A stretch of DNA of 39,939 nucleotides from a virus. The translations under genes and the position numbers were made by a program. The stretch lies in IMG/VR virus record IMGVR_UViG_3300010403_000038, positions 1-39,939 of that record. One strand, given 5' to 3'. Positions within the stretch are counted from its first letter, which is position 1. The number at the start of each line of letters is the position of its first letter. A model generated the notes under the pieces. That model had not been told where the DNA came from and did no database searches. It saw only the letters and a list, made by a program, of their open reading frames with translations. This document shows, piece after piece, positions 21,819-28,929 of this stretch.

Positions 21819-22939
21819 GGCTGCCACTTCTCGCTGTAGACGTTGCCGAGGGCTTGGAGCTCCTCTGCGCTCAGGTGCCCGCGTGCCTCATCGAGAATCA
21901 GCGTAGCCGCGTCGCTGTCGGGCGCCGACGAAATCGCGTCCGCGTATTCCTGCCAGATCCGCGCTGGGGGGCCGTCTGCGTAGCCCTGCCAGACTCGCTC
22001 CGGAAGCCCAGCGTCGCTCTGCTGCTGCGGCGTGCTCTTGGCCTTGTCGGCGGCAGCCTTCGCCTTCGCCTCGGCCTTCGCAGCGCGGCGCTGCGCCACC
22101 GCGTCGGCGGCGGTCGCAGTCTTGCTCGTGCGCGGCGGCATCGAGATGACGCCGTCGGCGTCGGGCGTGCCGAGCTCGAACCACTGCGCGGCCTCGCTGA
22201 TGCCGTCGCGTAGGCTCGACCAGATGCGCTTGAGCTGCACGACCTGGGCGGCGGTGATCGCGTCGAGCCGGCGCTGGATACGCGCCTCGATGTGCGCCTT
22301 CGTCACGCCGAAGGGCGCGAACGCTTCGAGCATCTTCGCCATGCCTTCGGGGCTCGTGTCGGCCTTCGCCTTGAGCGTGACCGAGGCCTGCTCCATCGCC
22401 ATCGCGGTGACGTCGCCGGGGATGAGCGCGAGGATGCACGCACGCTTGCGACGCGCCGCCTGATTCGCGCACGTCTCGTAAATGTCGCGCTCGTCGGCGA
22501 GTGCGTAGCCGCCGCGCTTCGTGTCGCGCCAGTGGCGCACGGGGAAGGCGATCGCCTCGCGGTTGCCAGTCTCGTAGTCGACGGCGAACGCTTCGACCTC
22601 GCTCACGCCGACGCCGTCGGCGTCGATCGAGCGCGAGACGACGCGCCAGCCCGCGGCCATGTTGCCCCAGTCGAGGCGAATCGCCTCGGCCGCTCGAATG
22701 CTCGGCCCGGCAATGTCCGTGCCCCCGCGCTGGTAGCTGTACTGGCTCTCCTCGGCGAGCCCGATGCGGGTGAAGGCGTTCCGGATGCGGTCGCACGCCT
22801 TGATCGGATCGCGCGGGTGCTGGCGTGCTGCGAAGACGAGCGCGAGCACTTCCGAGTTCTCTCGGGCTTGCTGTGCGCGCGCGCCGGCAGTCTCCGCGAC
22901 GCGGTGCGACTCGAAGGGGTTCGCGGTCATCTCGTTCAT
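21815..22939 (-). CDS. Candidate single-strand annealing recombination protein
   Basis: 374 residues. The conserved core QYSYQRGGTDIAGPSIRAAE, a Trp-Gly-Asn turn, then DERDIYETCANQAARRKRAC and LALIPGDV is a recurrent phage family found next to RecE-like exonucleases. By operon logic it should be the annealing partner, but I cannot assign it to RecT, Erf or Sak with certainty. The C-terminal third is an Ala/Lys-rich linker plus two similar WQ-x-YAD segments. GGAGG lies 8 bases before the ATG. Confidence 0.55.
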   Translation of the reverse strand: MNEMTANPFESHRVAETAGARAQQARENSEVLALVFAARQHPRDPIKACDRIRNAFTRIGLAEESQYSYQRGGTDIAGPSIRAAEAIRLDWGNMAAGWRVVSRSIDADGVGVSEVEAFAVDYETGNREAIAFPVRHWRDTKRGGYALADERDIYETCANQAARRKRACILALIPGDVTAMAMEQASVTLKAKADTSPEGMAKMLEAFAPFGVTKAHIEARIQRRLDAITAAQVVQLKRIWSSLRDGISEAAQWFELGTPDADGVISMPPRTSKTATAADAVAQRRAAKAEAKAKAAADKAKSTPQQQSDAGLPERVWQGYADGPPARIWQEYADAISSAPDSDAATLILDEARGHLSAEELQALGNVYSEKWQP

Positions 22940-22963
22940 GTGTTGTCCTCCAGGGGGAAAGTC

Positions 22964-23191
22964 TCAAAGCGTCATCAGCGCCCACAGGCCCCACGCGACG
23001 AGCCCCACCCCGGCCACGATCGCGACGACGTAGAGAGCGCCGAACAGCAGAATGCGCAAGCGTCGCCGCGGCGCGTCCTCGGTCGCGAGGAGGGAACGCT
23101 CGACGACGCCCTCCCACCAGTCATAGGGATCGCGGACGGTCTCGCGCAGCGTGCGCGCGAAACGCTCGGTCAGCGGGTCGCGCACCATCAT
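22964..23191 (-). CDS. Small single-pass membrane protein
   Basis: 75 residues from the ATGATG at 23191, overlapping the stop of the exonuclease gene. A charged N-terminal half (TERFARTLRETVRDPYDWW) precedes one strong hydrophobic segment (about 50-74, ILLFGALYVVAIVAGVGLVA). Its place inside the recombination operon is odd for a membrane protein. Function unknown; a host-takeover or exclusion protein is possible. Confidence 0.5.
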   Translation of the reverse strand: MMVRDPLTERFARTLRETVRDPYDWWEGVVERSLLATEDAPRRRLRILLFGALYVVAIVAGVGLVAWGLWALMTL

Positions 23192-24111
23192 TCGGCGCTC
23201 CGAGCCCAGCGCGGGAGCGAGACCATCTCGCACACGGGCGAGTAGCCCGGCCACGAAGCCTCGCGCTCGCAGTACGCGTACAGGGCGAGCGCGTCGTCGT
23301 TGTCCTGGCGTGCGATGTCGCGGGTCTCGCCATCGAGCTCGACGACGCGGCAGGCGAAGGGATACGTCGACTCGACGAAGGCGAAGATGAAGCCCGCGAC
23401 CGGCGCGCCGGTGATCTGCTCGACGCCGCGCGAGTACCAGTCGGCTTGATGGTGGTAGCCGTAGCGCGCGATCGTGTTCTCCACGACCGAGAGACTGCTC
23501 GCGTCCTTCGTCGTCTTCACGTCGAGCACCATCGAGGCCGGCGCGGTCGCGGTACCGAAGAGCCGGTTCAGGCAGTCCGGACGGCACCGGCAGAGAACCC
23601 CGGTTACGGGGTCGCGCCAGTACCCCGAGACCTCGAACTCCCCCCCGTCGAGGATCTCAGCGACGTCCGCCAAGTTACGCAGCGCGGCGGCCTGCGCGTG
23701 CGCGACTTCGCGCTGCTTGCGCGTGATCGCCTGCCGGGGCTTGGCCTCCTCGACGAAGGTCTTCCACGCGGTGGAGTTCTTGTTCAGCGTCGGGCCGACG
23801 ACATAGCGCTGGTCGAAGGCCTCGGGCTCCAGCGTCGCGCAGTGGCAGAGCGTGCCGGCGAAGAGCGCCGCGCGTTCCTCGGCATCGTCCTCGACGAGCA
23901 GCCACTCGGGCACTGCGAGGTGGTTCCACGCGTGGTAGTGCCAGGGCGATTTCCGCAGCAGCTTCAGGCCCGAGTTCGAGAGGCCAGGGCCGTGCTGGTA
24001 CTCGGAGTTGGACAGGCCGCGAACGAAACCGAGCGGCCAATTTCGAGTTCCCGAAACGCTGTTTTCGTGTTGGGCAATGACCTCCTGCGAAGTCAATTCT
24101 GTGTCCGACAT
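23188..24111 (-). CDS. RecE-like PDDEXK exonuclease (exodeoxyribonuclease VIII type)
   Basis: 307 residues from ATG 24111 (GGAGA 8 bases upstream). Motifs of the phage PDDEXK exonuclease family are visible: LSNSGLKLLRKSPWHYH at the N-terminus, AALFAGTLCHCATLEPE, RCRPDCL (metal-binding Asp) and MVLDVKTTKDAS (D-x-K), then YHHQADWYSRG. It should degrade one strand from double-stranded ends to feed the annealing protein. It is the first gene of the operon and faces the Cro-like gene across a divergent promoter region. Confidence 0.88.
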   Translation of the reverse strand: MSDTELTSQEVIAQHENSVSGTRNWPLGFVRGLSNSEYQHGPGLSNSGLKLLRKSPWHYHAWNHLAVPEWLLVEDDAEERAALFAGTLCHCATLEPEAFDQRYVVGPTLNKNSTAWKTFVEEAKPRQAITRKQREVAHAQAAALRNLADVAEILDGGEFEVSGYWRDPVTGVLCRCRPDCLNRLFGTATAPASMVLDVKTTKDASSLSVVENTIARYGYHHQADWYSRGVEQITGAPVAGFIFAFVESTYPFACRVVELDGETRDIARQDNDDALALYAYCEREASWPGYSPVCEMVSLPRWARSAE

Positions 24112-24148
24112 TCGGGTGTCTCCGGTCTCGCGAAGTTCAGGGGGGCGA

Positions 24149-24184
24149 GTTAGCGACCGGTGCAATGCAGATGTCAAGTTGCAC
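24149..24184 (-). promoter_or_regulatory. Promoter of the recombination operon with overlapping inverted repeat
   Basis: On the minus strand a perfect -35, TTGACA (24177-24172), is followed after 17 bases by GCTAAC (24154-24149), a weak -10. The repeat GTGCAA (24160-24165) and TTGCAC (24179-24184) encloses the -35 box, so a bound regulator would block it. The Cro-like protein coded just to the right is the obvious candidate. Confidence 0.5.
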
Positions 24185-24407
24185 TGCGATACATGCGTTG
24201 GGAAAAATCTTATTCGAGGTCAAAAAAATGGCAAACCAAGGTTACGCGAACTGTCGACTTTCGCTGCCGCATCGATACGAGGGAAGGCGACGCGCGCGGC
24301 GTCGGACTGCTGTAAAAAAAGGCATGCGGTTTCGCCGGAAAAAAAGGCCAAAACGTCAATCTCCGATTTGCGGAAAAAAAAATTTCGGCGCCTACTTCCA
24401 ACCCACC
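24185..24407 (+). promoter_or_regulatory. Divergent regulatory region with spaced A-tracts
   Basis: About 220 bases before the likely Cro start. Four A-tracts of 7-9 bases (near 24222, 24315, 24340 and 24374) in GC-rich surroundings suggest bent DNA or binding sites. The cro frame stays open back to 24165 and contains ATG 24228 with GAGGT upstream, so a basic 60-residue N-terminal extension could be made. No clear plus-strand promoter is visible. Confidence 0.4.
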
Positions 24408-24773
24408 ATGCTGAAGTCCATCGCCATCAAGATGCTCGGCGCGACCACCGACGAGGCGGGTCGTCGAGTCGGCTGTTCGGGTGCGGCCATTCGCAAGTGG
24501 CCCGACGAGCTGCCCCCGCGCCTCGTCGATCGCGTCATCGCCGCGGCCGTGCGCGCGCAGTTCGAGCGCACAACGGTCTCGGCGCTGACCGGGCGGATCA
24601 CCTTACCGCCCGAGCTCTTCGCGTACCTGTGGCACGAGACGCTGATGGCGCGCGCCGAACGGGCGCGCAAGTTCGACGCCGAGGCCCTCGCGCGACGCAT
24701 CGCCGAGCATCGCGAGGCCAAGCTCGCGAAGCAGCGACCCCAGGCTCGTCAGGCAACCCCGGCCGCGGGGTAA
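24408..24773 (+). CDS. Cro-like helix-turn-helix regulator
   Basis: 121 residues if started at ATG 24408. The first 45 residues (IAIKMLGATTDEAGRRVGCS, AAIRKWPDELPPRLVDRV) have the Cro/YdaS plan, whose usual text is '..lfGs...aA..lgvs..av.kWp.elP..l.drv'. The rest is helical and basic. As the first plus-strand gene opposite the recombination operon, it sits where lambdoid phages have cro. No strong ribosome-binding site precedes ATG 24408; an upstream in-frame ATG at 24228 has GAGGT and would add 60 mostly basic residues. Family comparison favours the shorter form. Confidence 0.7.
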   Translation: MLKSIAIKMLGATTDEAGRRVGCSGAAIRKWPDELPPRLVDRVIAAAVRAQFERTTVSALTGRITLPPELFAYLWHETLMARAERARKFDAEALARRIAEHREAKLAKQRPQARQATPAAG

Positions 24774-24789
24774 GCCGAAAGGCCGAGCG

Positions 24790-25623
24790 GTGGCTCGATC
24801 CCGCAACATCAAGCCCGGGTTCTTCGAGAACGAAGTGCTCGCCGAGTGCGGCCCGTGGGCGCGCCTGTGCTTCGCTGGGCTGTGGACGCTCGCCGATCGC
24901 GAAGGCCGTCTCGAAGATCGGCCCAAGCGCATCAAGGGCGAGCTCTTTCGTTTCGACGCGGTCGAGGTCGAGCCGCTCCTCGACGAGCTCGCGTCTCACG
25001 GCTTCCTGCTGCGCTACCGCAACGATGAGGGCGCGTTCATCCAGATCCTGGCCTTCGCGAAGCACCAGAGCCCGCACTACTCCGAGCGGCCGAGCTCGAT
25101 CAAGCCCCCCGGACTCCAGGAGTCCTCTCGGAGTTCGGAGGCCACATACGACGACGAAATTCCAGGAGTAGTCCTGGAGGACTCCAGGAGCACTCCTGGA
25201 GTCGACCAGGAGGACACCGAGAGAACTCCTGGGTTTACCCCGTCATTAAGAGGGGGTCGTAACCCCCTGATTCCTGATTCCGGATTCCTGATTCCTGATT
25301 CCGGATTCCTGATTCCTGATGAAGACAGCGGATCGCCGCGTTGCGTCGACCCGCCGACCCCGCCGCCCGACTTCGACGGGGAGAACGAAACCGAACTCAA
25401 CGGCAAGGCGATCGTTCGCCTCTCGGTCGAGTGGGGACTGCCCGAGTCGTGGGGGCTCGATGCCGAAGCGCTCGGCTGGCAGCCGCGCGAGGTGATCCGC
25501 GAGGCCGAGAAGTTCCGGCAATACTGGACATCGGGGAAGGGAAAAGGCACGCGGCGCGGGGTGAAGGGGTGGCGGCAGGCGTGGAGCAACTGGCTTCAGA
25601 AGGCGGCGGAGGCAAAGCGATGA
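24790..25623 (+). CDS. Replication initiator, lambda O/DnaT-like, containing the origin
   Basis: 277 residues from GTG 24790 (GAAAGG upstream). The N-terminus (RNIKPGFFENEVLAECG, LWTLADREGRLEDRP) is the winged-helix domain of a common phage replication protein family; the C-terminus (FRQYWTSGKG, then GWRQAWSNWLQKA) matches the end of O/DnaT-like proteins that recruit the host helicase. Residues about 105-180 are low-complexity and coincide with dense DNA repeats, so this part of the gene is probably the origin, as the O gene is in lambda. No helicase loader gene is recognised downstream. Confidence 0.8.
   Translation: MARSRNIKPGFFENEVLAECGPWARLCFAGLWTLADREGRLEDRPKRIKGELFRFDAVEVEPLLDELASHGFLLRYRNDEGAFIQILAFAKHQSPHYSERPSSIKPPGLQESSRSSEATYDDEIPGVVLEDSRSTPGVDQEDTERTPGFTPSLRGGRNPLIPDSGFLIPDSGFLIPDEDSGSPRCVDPPTPPPDFDGENETELNGKAIVRLSVEWGLPESWGLDAEALGWQPREVIREAEKFRQYWTSGKGKGTRRGVKGWRQAWSNWLQKAAEAKR
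25111..25232. repeat. Origin repeat class A: seven copies of a CTCCTGG/CCAGGAG element
   Basis: A 15-base palindrome GGACTCCAGGAGTCC (25111-25125) is followed by further copies of the core, both orientations, at about 25161-25169, 25171-25179, 25181-25190, 25192-25202, 25206-25214 and 25225-25232. Close, mixed-orientation repeats inside an initiator gene are typical initiator-binding sites. Confidence 0.75.
25251..25268. other. Hairpin between the two origin repeat blocks
   Basis: AGGGGGT (25251-25257) pairs perfectly with ACCCCCT (25262-25268) around a 4-base loop CGTA. It separates class A palindromes from class B direct repeats and may form a single-strand structure during origin opening. 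Confidence 0.55.
25268..25320 (+). repeat. Origin repeat class B: seven tandem 7-mers (iterons)
   Basis: Seven head-to-tail copies of (T/G)GATTCC at 25268-25316 plus a partial eighth. The order T,T,G repeats, giving a 21-base higher unit that is also 7 codons, so the protein carries IPDSGFL repeats. The block is AT-richer than its surroundings and is a candidate unwinding element with iterons. Confidence 0.8.
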
Positions 25624-25958
25624 CGAAGCAATCGGCCTACGAACGCGCTCGCGACGAGCGTATCGCCGAGGACGCGGAAGACGACCGCGCGCTCATGTGC
25701 TCGGCGGTAGGGTGCCCGCGTCGCTGGTCGGTGTCGGGCGACCGCGGCCGAGCCTGCTCGGCGCACTACTGGGCCGAACGCGCCGACTGGCCGCGCATTA
25801 CCGAGGCCGTCTTGCGCGCCGAGACCGATCGTGCGCTCGTCGCCGCGGCGAAGCCCGTCGCGCCGGTCTCGGCCGAGCAGAAGGCAGAAGCACTTGCGGC
25901 GCTCGCGAAGTTCGCGGTGCTCGTTCGTACCGGGCAGATCCGGGGGGCGCTGCGATGA
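25620..25958 (+). CDS. Small putative zinc-binding protein
   Basis: 112 residues from ATG 25620, overlapping the initiator stop. A CSAVGCPRRWSV segment and CSAHYW about 18 residues later supply three Cys and one His, a possible zinc site, in the N-terminal half. The C-terminus is Ala-rich and helical (EQKAEALAALAKFAVL). No family named. Coupled to the initiator gene, so a replication role is likely but unproven. Confidence 0.55.
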   Translation: MTKQSAYERARDERIAEDAEDDRALMCSAVGCPRRWSVSGDRGRACSAHYWAERADWPRITEAVLRAETDRALVAAAKPVAPVSAEQKAEALAALAKFAVLVRTGQIRGALR

Positions 25959-26224
25959 GCCTGACCGTCATCGATGTCTTCAAGGCGCTACGGCTCGAAC
26001 CCGACAAGGCGCTGACCTGGGCGGTCGGCGACGCGATGCAGCGTCGATACCGGGAGACGTATGGGCACGAGCCGCCGAAGGAGCTTCGGCCGAAGACGGG
26101 CGGCCCGGGCTCGCACTGCTTCGCGATCTATCCGAACAACTGGCGCGCCGAGATCGAGGCGTGCATCATCGGCCTGGGCGCCGACGCCGCGCGTCAGGTC
26201 GATCTCTTCGCGGAGCGCTCATGA
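25955..26224 (+). CDS. Hypothetical protein of the replication operon
   Basis: 89 residues from ATG 25955 (ATGA overlap). Mixed helical/beta with RRYRETYGHEPPKELRPKT and HCFAIYPNNWRAEIEACI. The text recalls short proteins found between initiator and RusA genes in proteobacterial phages; function unknown. No membrane or signal sequence. Confidence 0.55.
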   Translation: MSLTVIDVFKALRLEPDKALTWAVGDAMQRRYRETYGHEPPKELRPKTGGPGSHCFAIYPNNWRAEIEACIIGLGADAARQVDLFAERS

Positions 26225-26751
26225 GCTCCCGTCTTCAGCTCCCGCAGTTCGACGTGGCGGCGATGCCGGTGCCCGCCGACGCGGTGCGCTTCACCATCCG
26301 CGGCGAGGCGGCGAGTAAGGCCAACAGCCGCGAGCTCGCGACGATCGGGCCGAAGGACAAACGGCGCACGATCCTGCGCAAGAGCGAGAAGGCGATCGAC
26401 TTCGAGGCGTCCGCGATCATGCAAATCCCGGCCTCGGCGCGGCGGATGTTCGCCGGTCTCGTCGCGGTCGAGCTTCGGGTGTACTACGCCTCGATGCGGC
26501 CTGACCTCGATGAGTCGATCGTGCTCGACGTCCTCCAAGCTCGATTCGGTCCCGTCACGAAGGGCCAGCCGCGCCGGCTCGCGCGTCGCGGGGTCTACAT
26601 CAACGACCGACAGGTCTGGCACAAGCGCGTAACGCGCGGCCTGGACGCGAAGAACCCACGTATCGAAGTTACCGTCTGGCCGATCTCGCCCGAGATCGCC
26701 ACGATTCTCGAAGAGGAAAACGATGAACATGCCTCAACCCTTGCCGCCTGA
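26221..26751 (+). CDS. rusA: RusA-type Holliday junction resolvase
   Basis: 176 residues. The acidic catalytic set is visible: RPDLDESIVLDVLQ gives Asp95, Asp97 and Asp103, and YINDRQVWHK gives Asp129; the second-strand basic residues follow. RusA cuts four-way junctions symmetrically; in phages it processes branched DNA from replication and recombination before packaging. The protein is longer than E. coli RusA (120 residues) by an N-terminal 25-residue extension and an acidic C-terminal tail (EEENDEH). Confidence 0.85.
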   Translation: MSSRLQLPQFDVAAMPVPADAVRFTIRGEAASKANSRELATIGPKDKRRTILRKSEKAIDFEASAIMQIPASARRMFAGLVAVELRVYYASMRPDLDESIVLDVLQARFGPVTKGQPRRLARRGVYINDRQVWHKRVTRGLDAKNPRIEVTVWPISPEIATILEEENDEHASTLAA

Positions 26752-27055
26752 CGAGGCAGGTCTACTCGCCGTCGTCGATACGGTACTAGCTGCCAGGGAT
26801 CTCTTCGCGTTACAGGCTTTTGCGCTCGCCGTCGTGGAATACGACGATTCGTCTAACCTCGTCCGTGGCGATCTCCAAGACATCGCTATGGCGTGCGGGC
26901 TATTGAAGCAGGTCACGAAAGTCGCGCCATGCGGTGAGAACTGTTACTGCGCCGATACCGGGCTAGAGGGTCAGGTCGAATGTCTAGAAGATACATCCGT
27001 GCTCAAGCGCGCCTGGATAGCTGTGAAGGAAGCCGATGATCGGAGCACACAATGA
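26723..27055 (+). CDS. Hypothetical protein
   Basis: 110 residues. Overlaps the end of the resolvase gene by 29 bases in another frame; GAGG precedes the ATG. Acidic, helical, with four Cys in the second half (CGENCYC, later a single Cys), which could bind a metal. Base use is slightly less GC-rich than its neighbours, hinting at later acquisition. No family recognised. Confidence 0.5.
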   Translation: MNMPQPLPPDEAGLLAVVDTVLAARDLFALQAFALAVVEYDDSSNLVRGDLQDIAMACGLLKQVTKVAPCGENCYCADTGLEGQVECLEDTSVLKRAWIAVKEADDRSTQ

Positions 27056-27297
27056 CCATGACGCTCGCGAGTCCGCCGCTCGAAGCGCGCCGCGTGACGC
27101 GCTACGGGGACTTCAACCTCGCAACGATGCCCAACCGCCACGGCGGCGGCTTCGTCGCCTGGGCGAAGGTGGGCGAGATCGTCGGGACGAGTCCGCTCGA
27201 CGAGCCGGGCTTCGTGTGGTTCGAGTTCGGCTCAACGCGCGACGAGGCGCGCGATCGACTTCTCGACGAGATCGGCCTGAAGGGGTTCGAGCGATGA
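27052..27297 (+). CDS. Small protein of common phage type
   Basis: 81 residues. The pattern FVAWAKVGEIVGTSPLDE followed by FVWFEFGSTRDEARDRLL resembles HicB-like or single-domain regulators with a 'G.T..eA...l' helix, but no partner toxin is present and it may be unrelated. ATGA overlaps on both sides tie it to the modification block. Function unknown. Confidence 0.5.
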   Translation: MTMTLASPPLEARRVTRYGDFNLATMPNRHGGGFVAWAKVGEIVGTSPLDEPGFVWFEFGSTRDEARDRLLDEIGLKGFER

Positions 27298-27860
27298 CGC
27301 GCGAAGCGAAGCCCGCGAGCCTGACGGTCGAATTTCGCGCGATCGGCGAGCTTGTGCCCTACGCGAATAACGCGAGGACGCACACGCCGGCGCAGATCGC
27401 GCAGATCAAGGCGCTGATGATCGAGTACGGCTGGACGAACCCCGTGCTGGCCGATACGACCGGCATCATCGCGGGGCATGGGCGCGTCCTCGCTGCGCAG
27501 GCGCTCTACGCCGAGGGTAAGGGCCTGCGTCTTCCCGGTGGGCTCGATCTGCCGCTCGGCACCGTCCCGGTGCTCGATTGCACGGGCTGGTCGGACGCGC
27601 AACGCCGGGCGTACATCATCGCGGATAACAAGTCGGCGTTGAACGCCGAGTGGGATGCGTACTTCCTACAAGCCGAGCTGAAAGACCTCGAAGCGCTCGG
27701 CATTGACCTCGCGCTGACCGGCTTCGAGCCGGGCGAGATCGAGGCGCTGTTCGCGACGGGCTCGCCGCCGGACGCCTTCCAGGAGTTCGACGAGCAGATT
27801 ACGACGCACTATCGCTGCCCCAAGTGCCACTTCGAGTGGTCGGGGAAGCCCCATGAATGA
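27294..27860 (+). CDS. ParB/sulfiredoxin-fold nuclease-like protein linked to the methyltransferase
   Basis: 188 residues. The ParB N-terminal motifs are clear: YANNARTHTPAQIAQI, IIAGHGRVLAAQAL (residues 58-71, nucleotide-binding GHGR) and IADNKSALNAEW. The C-terminus ends with half a zinc ribbon (YRCPKC). In phages this domain is often fused to or next to DNA methyltransferases, where it may bind DNA or nucleotide and guide modification. Here it overlaps the methyltransferase gene by 8 bases, so the two are co-translated. It is unlikely to serve in partition, as there is no ParA. Confidence 0.8.
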   Translation: MTREAKPASLTVEFRAIGELVPYANNARTHTPAQIAQIKALMIEYGWTNPVLADTTGIIAGHGRVLAAQALYAEGKGLRLPGGLDLPLGTVPVLDCTGWSDAQRRAYIIADNKSALNAEWDAYFLQAELKDLEALGIDLALTGFEPGEIEALFATGSPPDAFQEFDEQITTHYRCPKCHFEWSGKPHE

Positions 27861-28929
27861 GTCGAAGCCCCCCTACACGATCCCGACGATGCGCGAGATC
27901 CGCGCGCTCGCCTGGAACGGGCGTCGCGTCGTCTCGACCTTCGCCGGTGGTGGTGGCTCGTCCACCGGGTATCGGATGGCGGGTTTTCGCGTCGCCTGGG
28001 CTAACGAGTACGTGCCGGAGGCGCGCGCGACCTACGCGGCGAACTACCCGGAGACGCCGCTCGACGCGCGCGATATCCGCGACGTCCAGGCGCGTGAGAT
28101 CCTCGCGGCGATTGGGCTCGACCAGGGTGAGCTCGACGTCCTCGACGGCTCGCCGCCCTGTGCCTCGTTCTCGACCGCCGGAGCGCGCGATAAGCACTGG
28201 GGACAGGCGCACGCGTATTCGACCGGCGAGGCGCAGGTTACGGACGACCTGTTCTTCGAGTACGTTCGTCTGCTGCGCGGGCTCCAGCCGCGCGCGTTCG
28301 TCGCGGAGAACGTCTCGGGGCTCGTCAAGGGCACGGCGAAGGGGTACTTTAAGGACATCCTCGCCGCACTAACTCAGGCGGGATACGTCGTGCGCTCGCA
28401 GGTACTCGACGCGGCATGGCTCGGCGTGCCGCAGAGGCGCGCGCGGCTGATCTTCGTCGGTGTGCGCCGAGACCTCGCCGAGCGTGGGCTCGCGCCCGCG
28501 TTCCCGACGCCACTCGCCTACCAGTACACGCTACTCGACGCGCTTCCCGAACTCGCCGAGCCCGACCCGCCCGAAGTGACCGCGTCCTACTCGATCGAGC
28601 GCTTCGCGATCGGCGAGGCCTGGAAGACGACGCCCTACGGCGAGAGCAGCGAGCGCTACTTCCAGCTCGTACGCGCGCACCCACATCGACCCGTAAATAC
28701 GATCACGGCGGTCGCCTCGAACCCCGGCGCGGCTTCGGTCACGCACCCCTATCGGCCGCGCAAGTTCACCCGAGAAGAGATCGCGCGCCTGTGCTCATTT
28801 CCCGAGGACTACGTGTTTCCCGGGACGAACGAGAACGCGATCGAGCGTATGGGTCGTGCCGTCCCGCCGCTGATGATGCGAGCCGTTGCGCGCGTGGTCG
28901 AGACGCAGATCCTCGCGAGAGCGACGTGA
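27853..28929 (+). CDS. C5-cytosine DNA methyltransferase variant, candidate carboxymethyltransferase
   Basis: 358 residues, complete. Motif I STFAGGGGSSTGYRMAGF (28-45), motif IV GSPPCASFS with catalytic Cys103, motif VI FVAENVSGL (ENV 152-154), motif VIII QRRAR (194-198) and motif X (329-340). In C5 methyltransferases motif X reads G-N-(A/S)-V-P-P; here it is GRAVPP, with Arg335 (codon 28855-28857) in place of the near-invariant Asn that lies by the cofactor. The change is the one that turns M.MpeI N374K into a carboxy-SAM-using enzyme. The target domain between motifs VIII and IX is short, so the target is probably a short sequence. The next gene encodes a CmoA homologue and overlaps it. 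Confidence 0.88.
   Translation: MNESKPPYTIPTMREIRALAWNGRRVVSTFAGGGGSSTGYRMAGFRVAWANEYVPEARATYAANYPETPLDARDIRDVQAREILAAIGLDQGELDVLDGSPPCASFSTAGARDKHWGQAHAYSTGEAQVTDDLFFEYVRLLRGLQPRAFVAENVSGLVKGTAKGYFKDILAALTQAGYVVRSQVLDAAWLGVPQRRARLIFVGVRRDLAERGLAPAFPTPLAYQYTLLDALPELAEPDPPEVTASYSIERFAIGEAWKTTPYGESSERYFQLVRAHPHRPVNTITAVASNPGAASVTHPYRPRKFTREEIARLCSFPEDYVFPGTNENAIERMGRAVPPLMMRAVARVVETQILARAT

Noticed and set aside
25268-25320. Short direct repeats considered as a CRISPR array
   Set aside because: 7-base units with no spacers, inside an initiator gene; iterons explain them.
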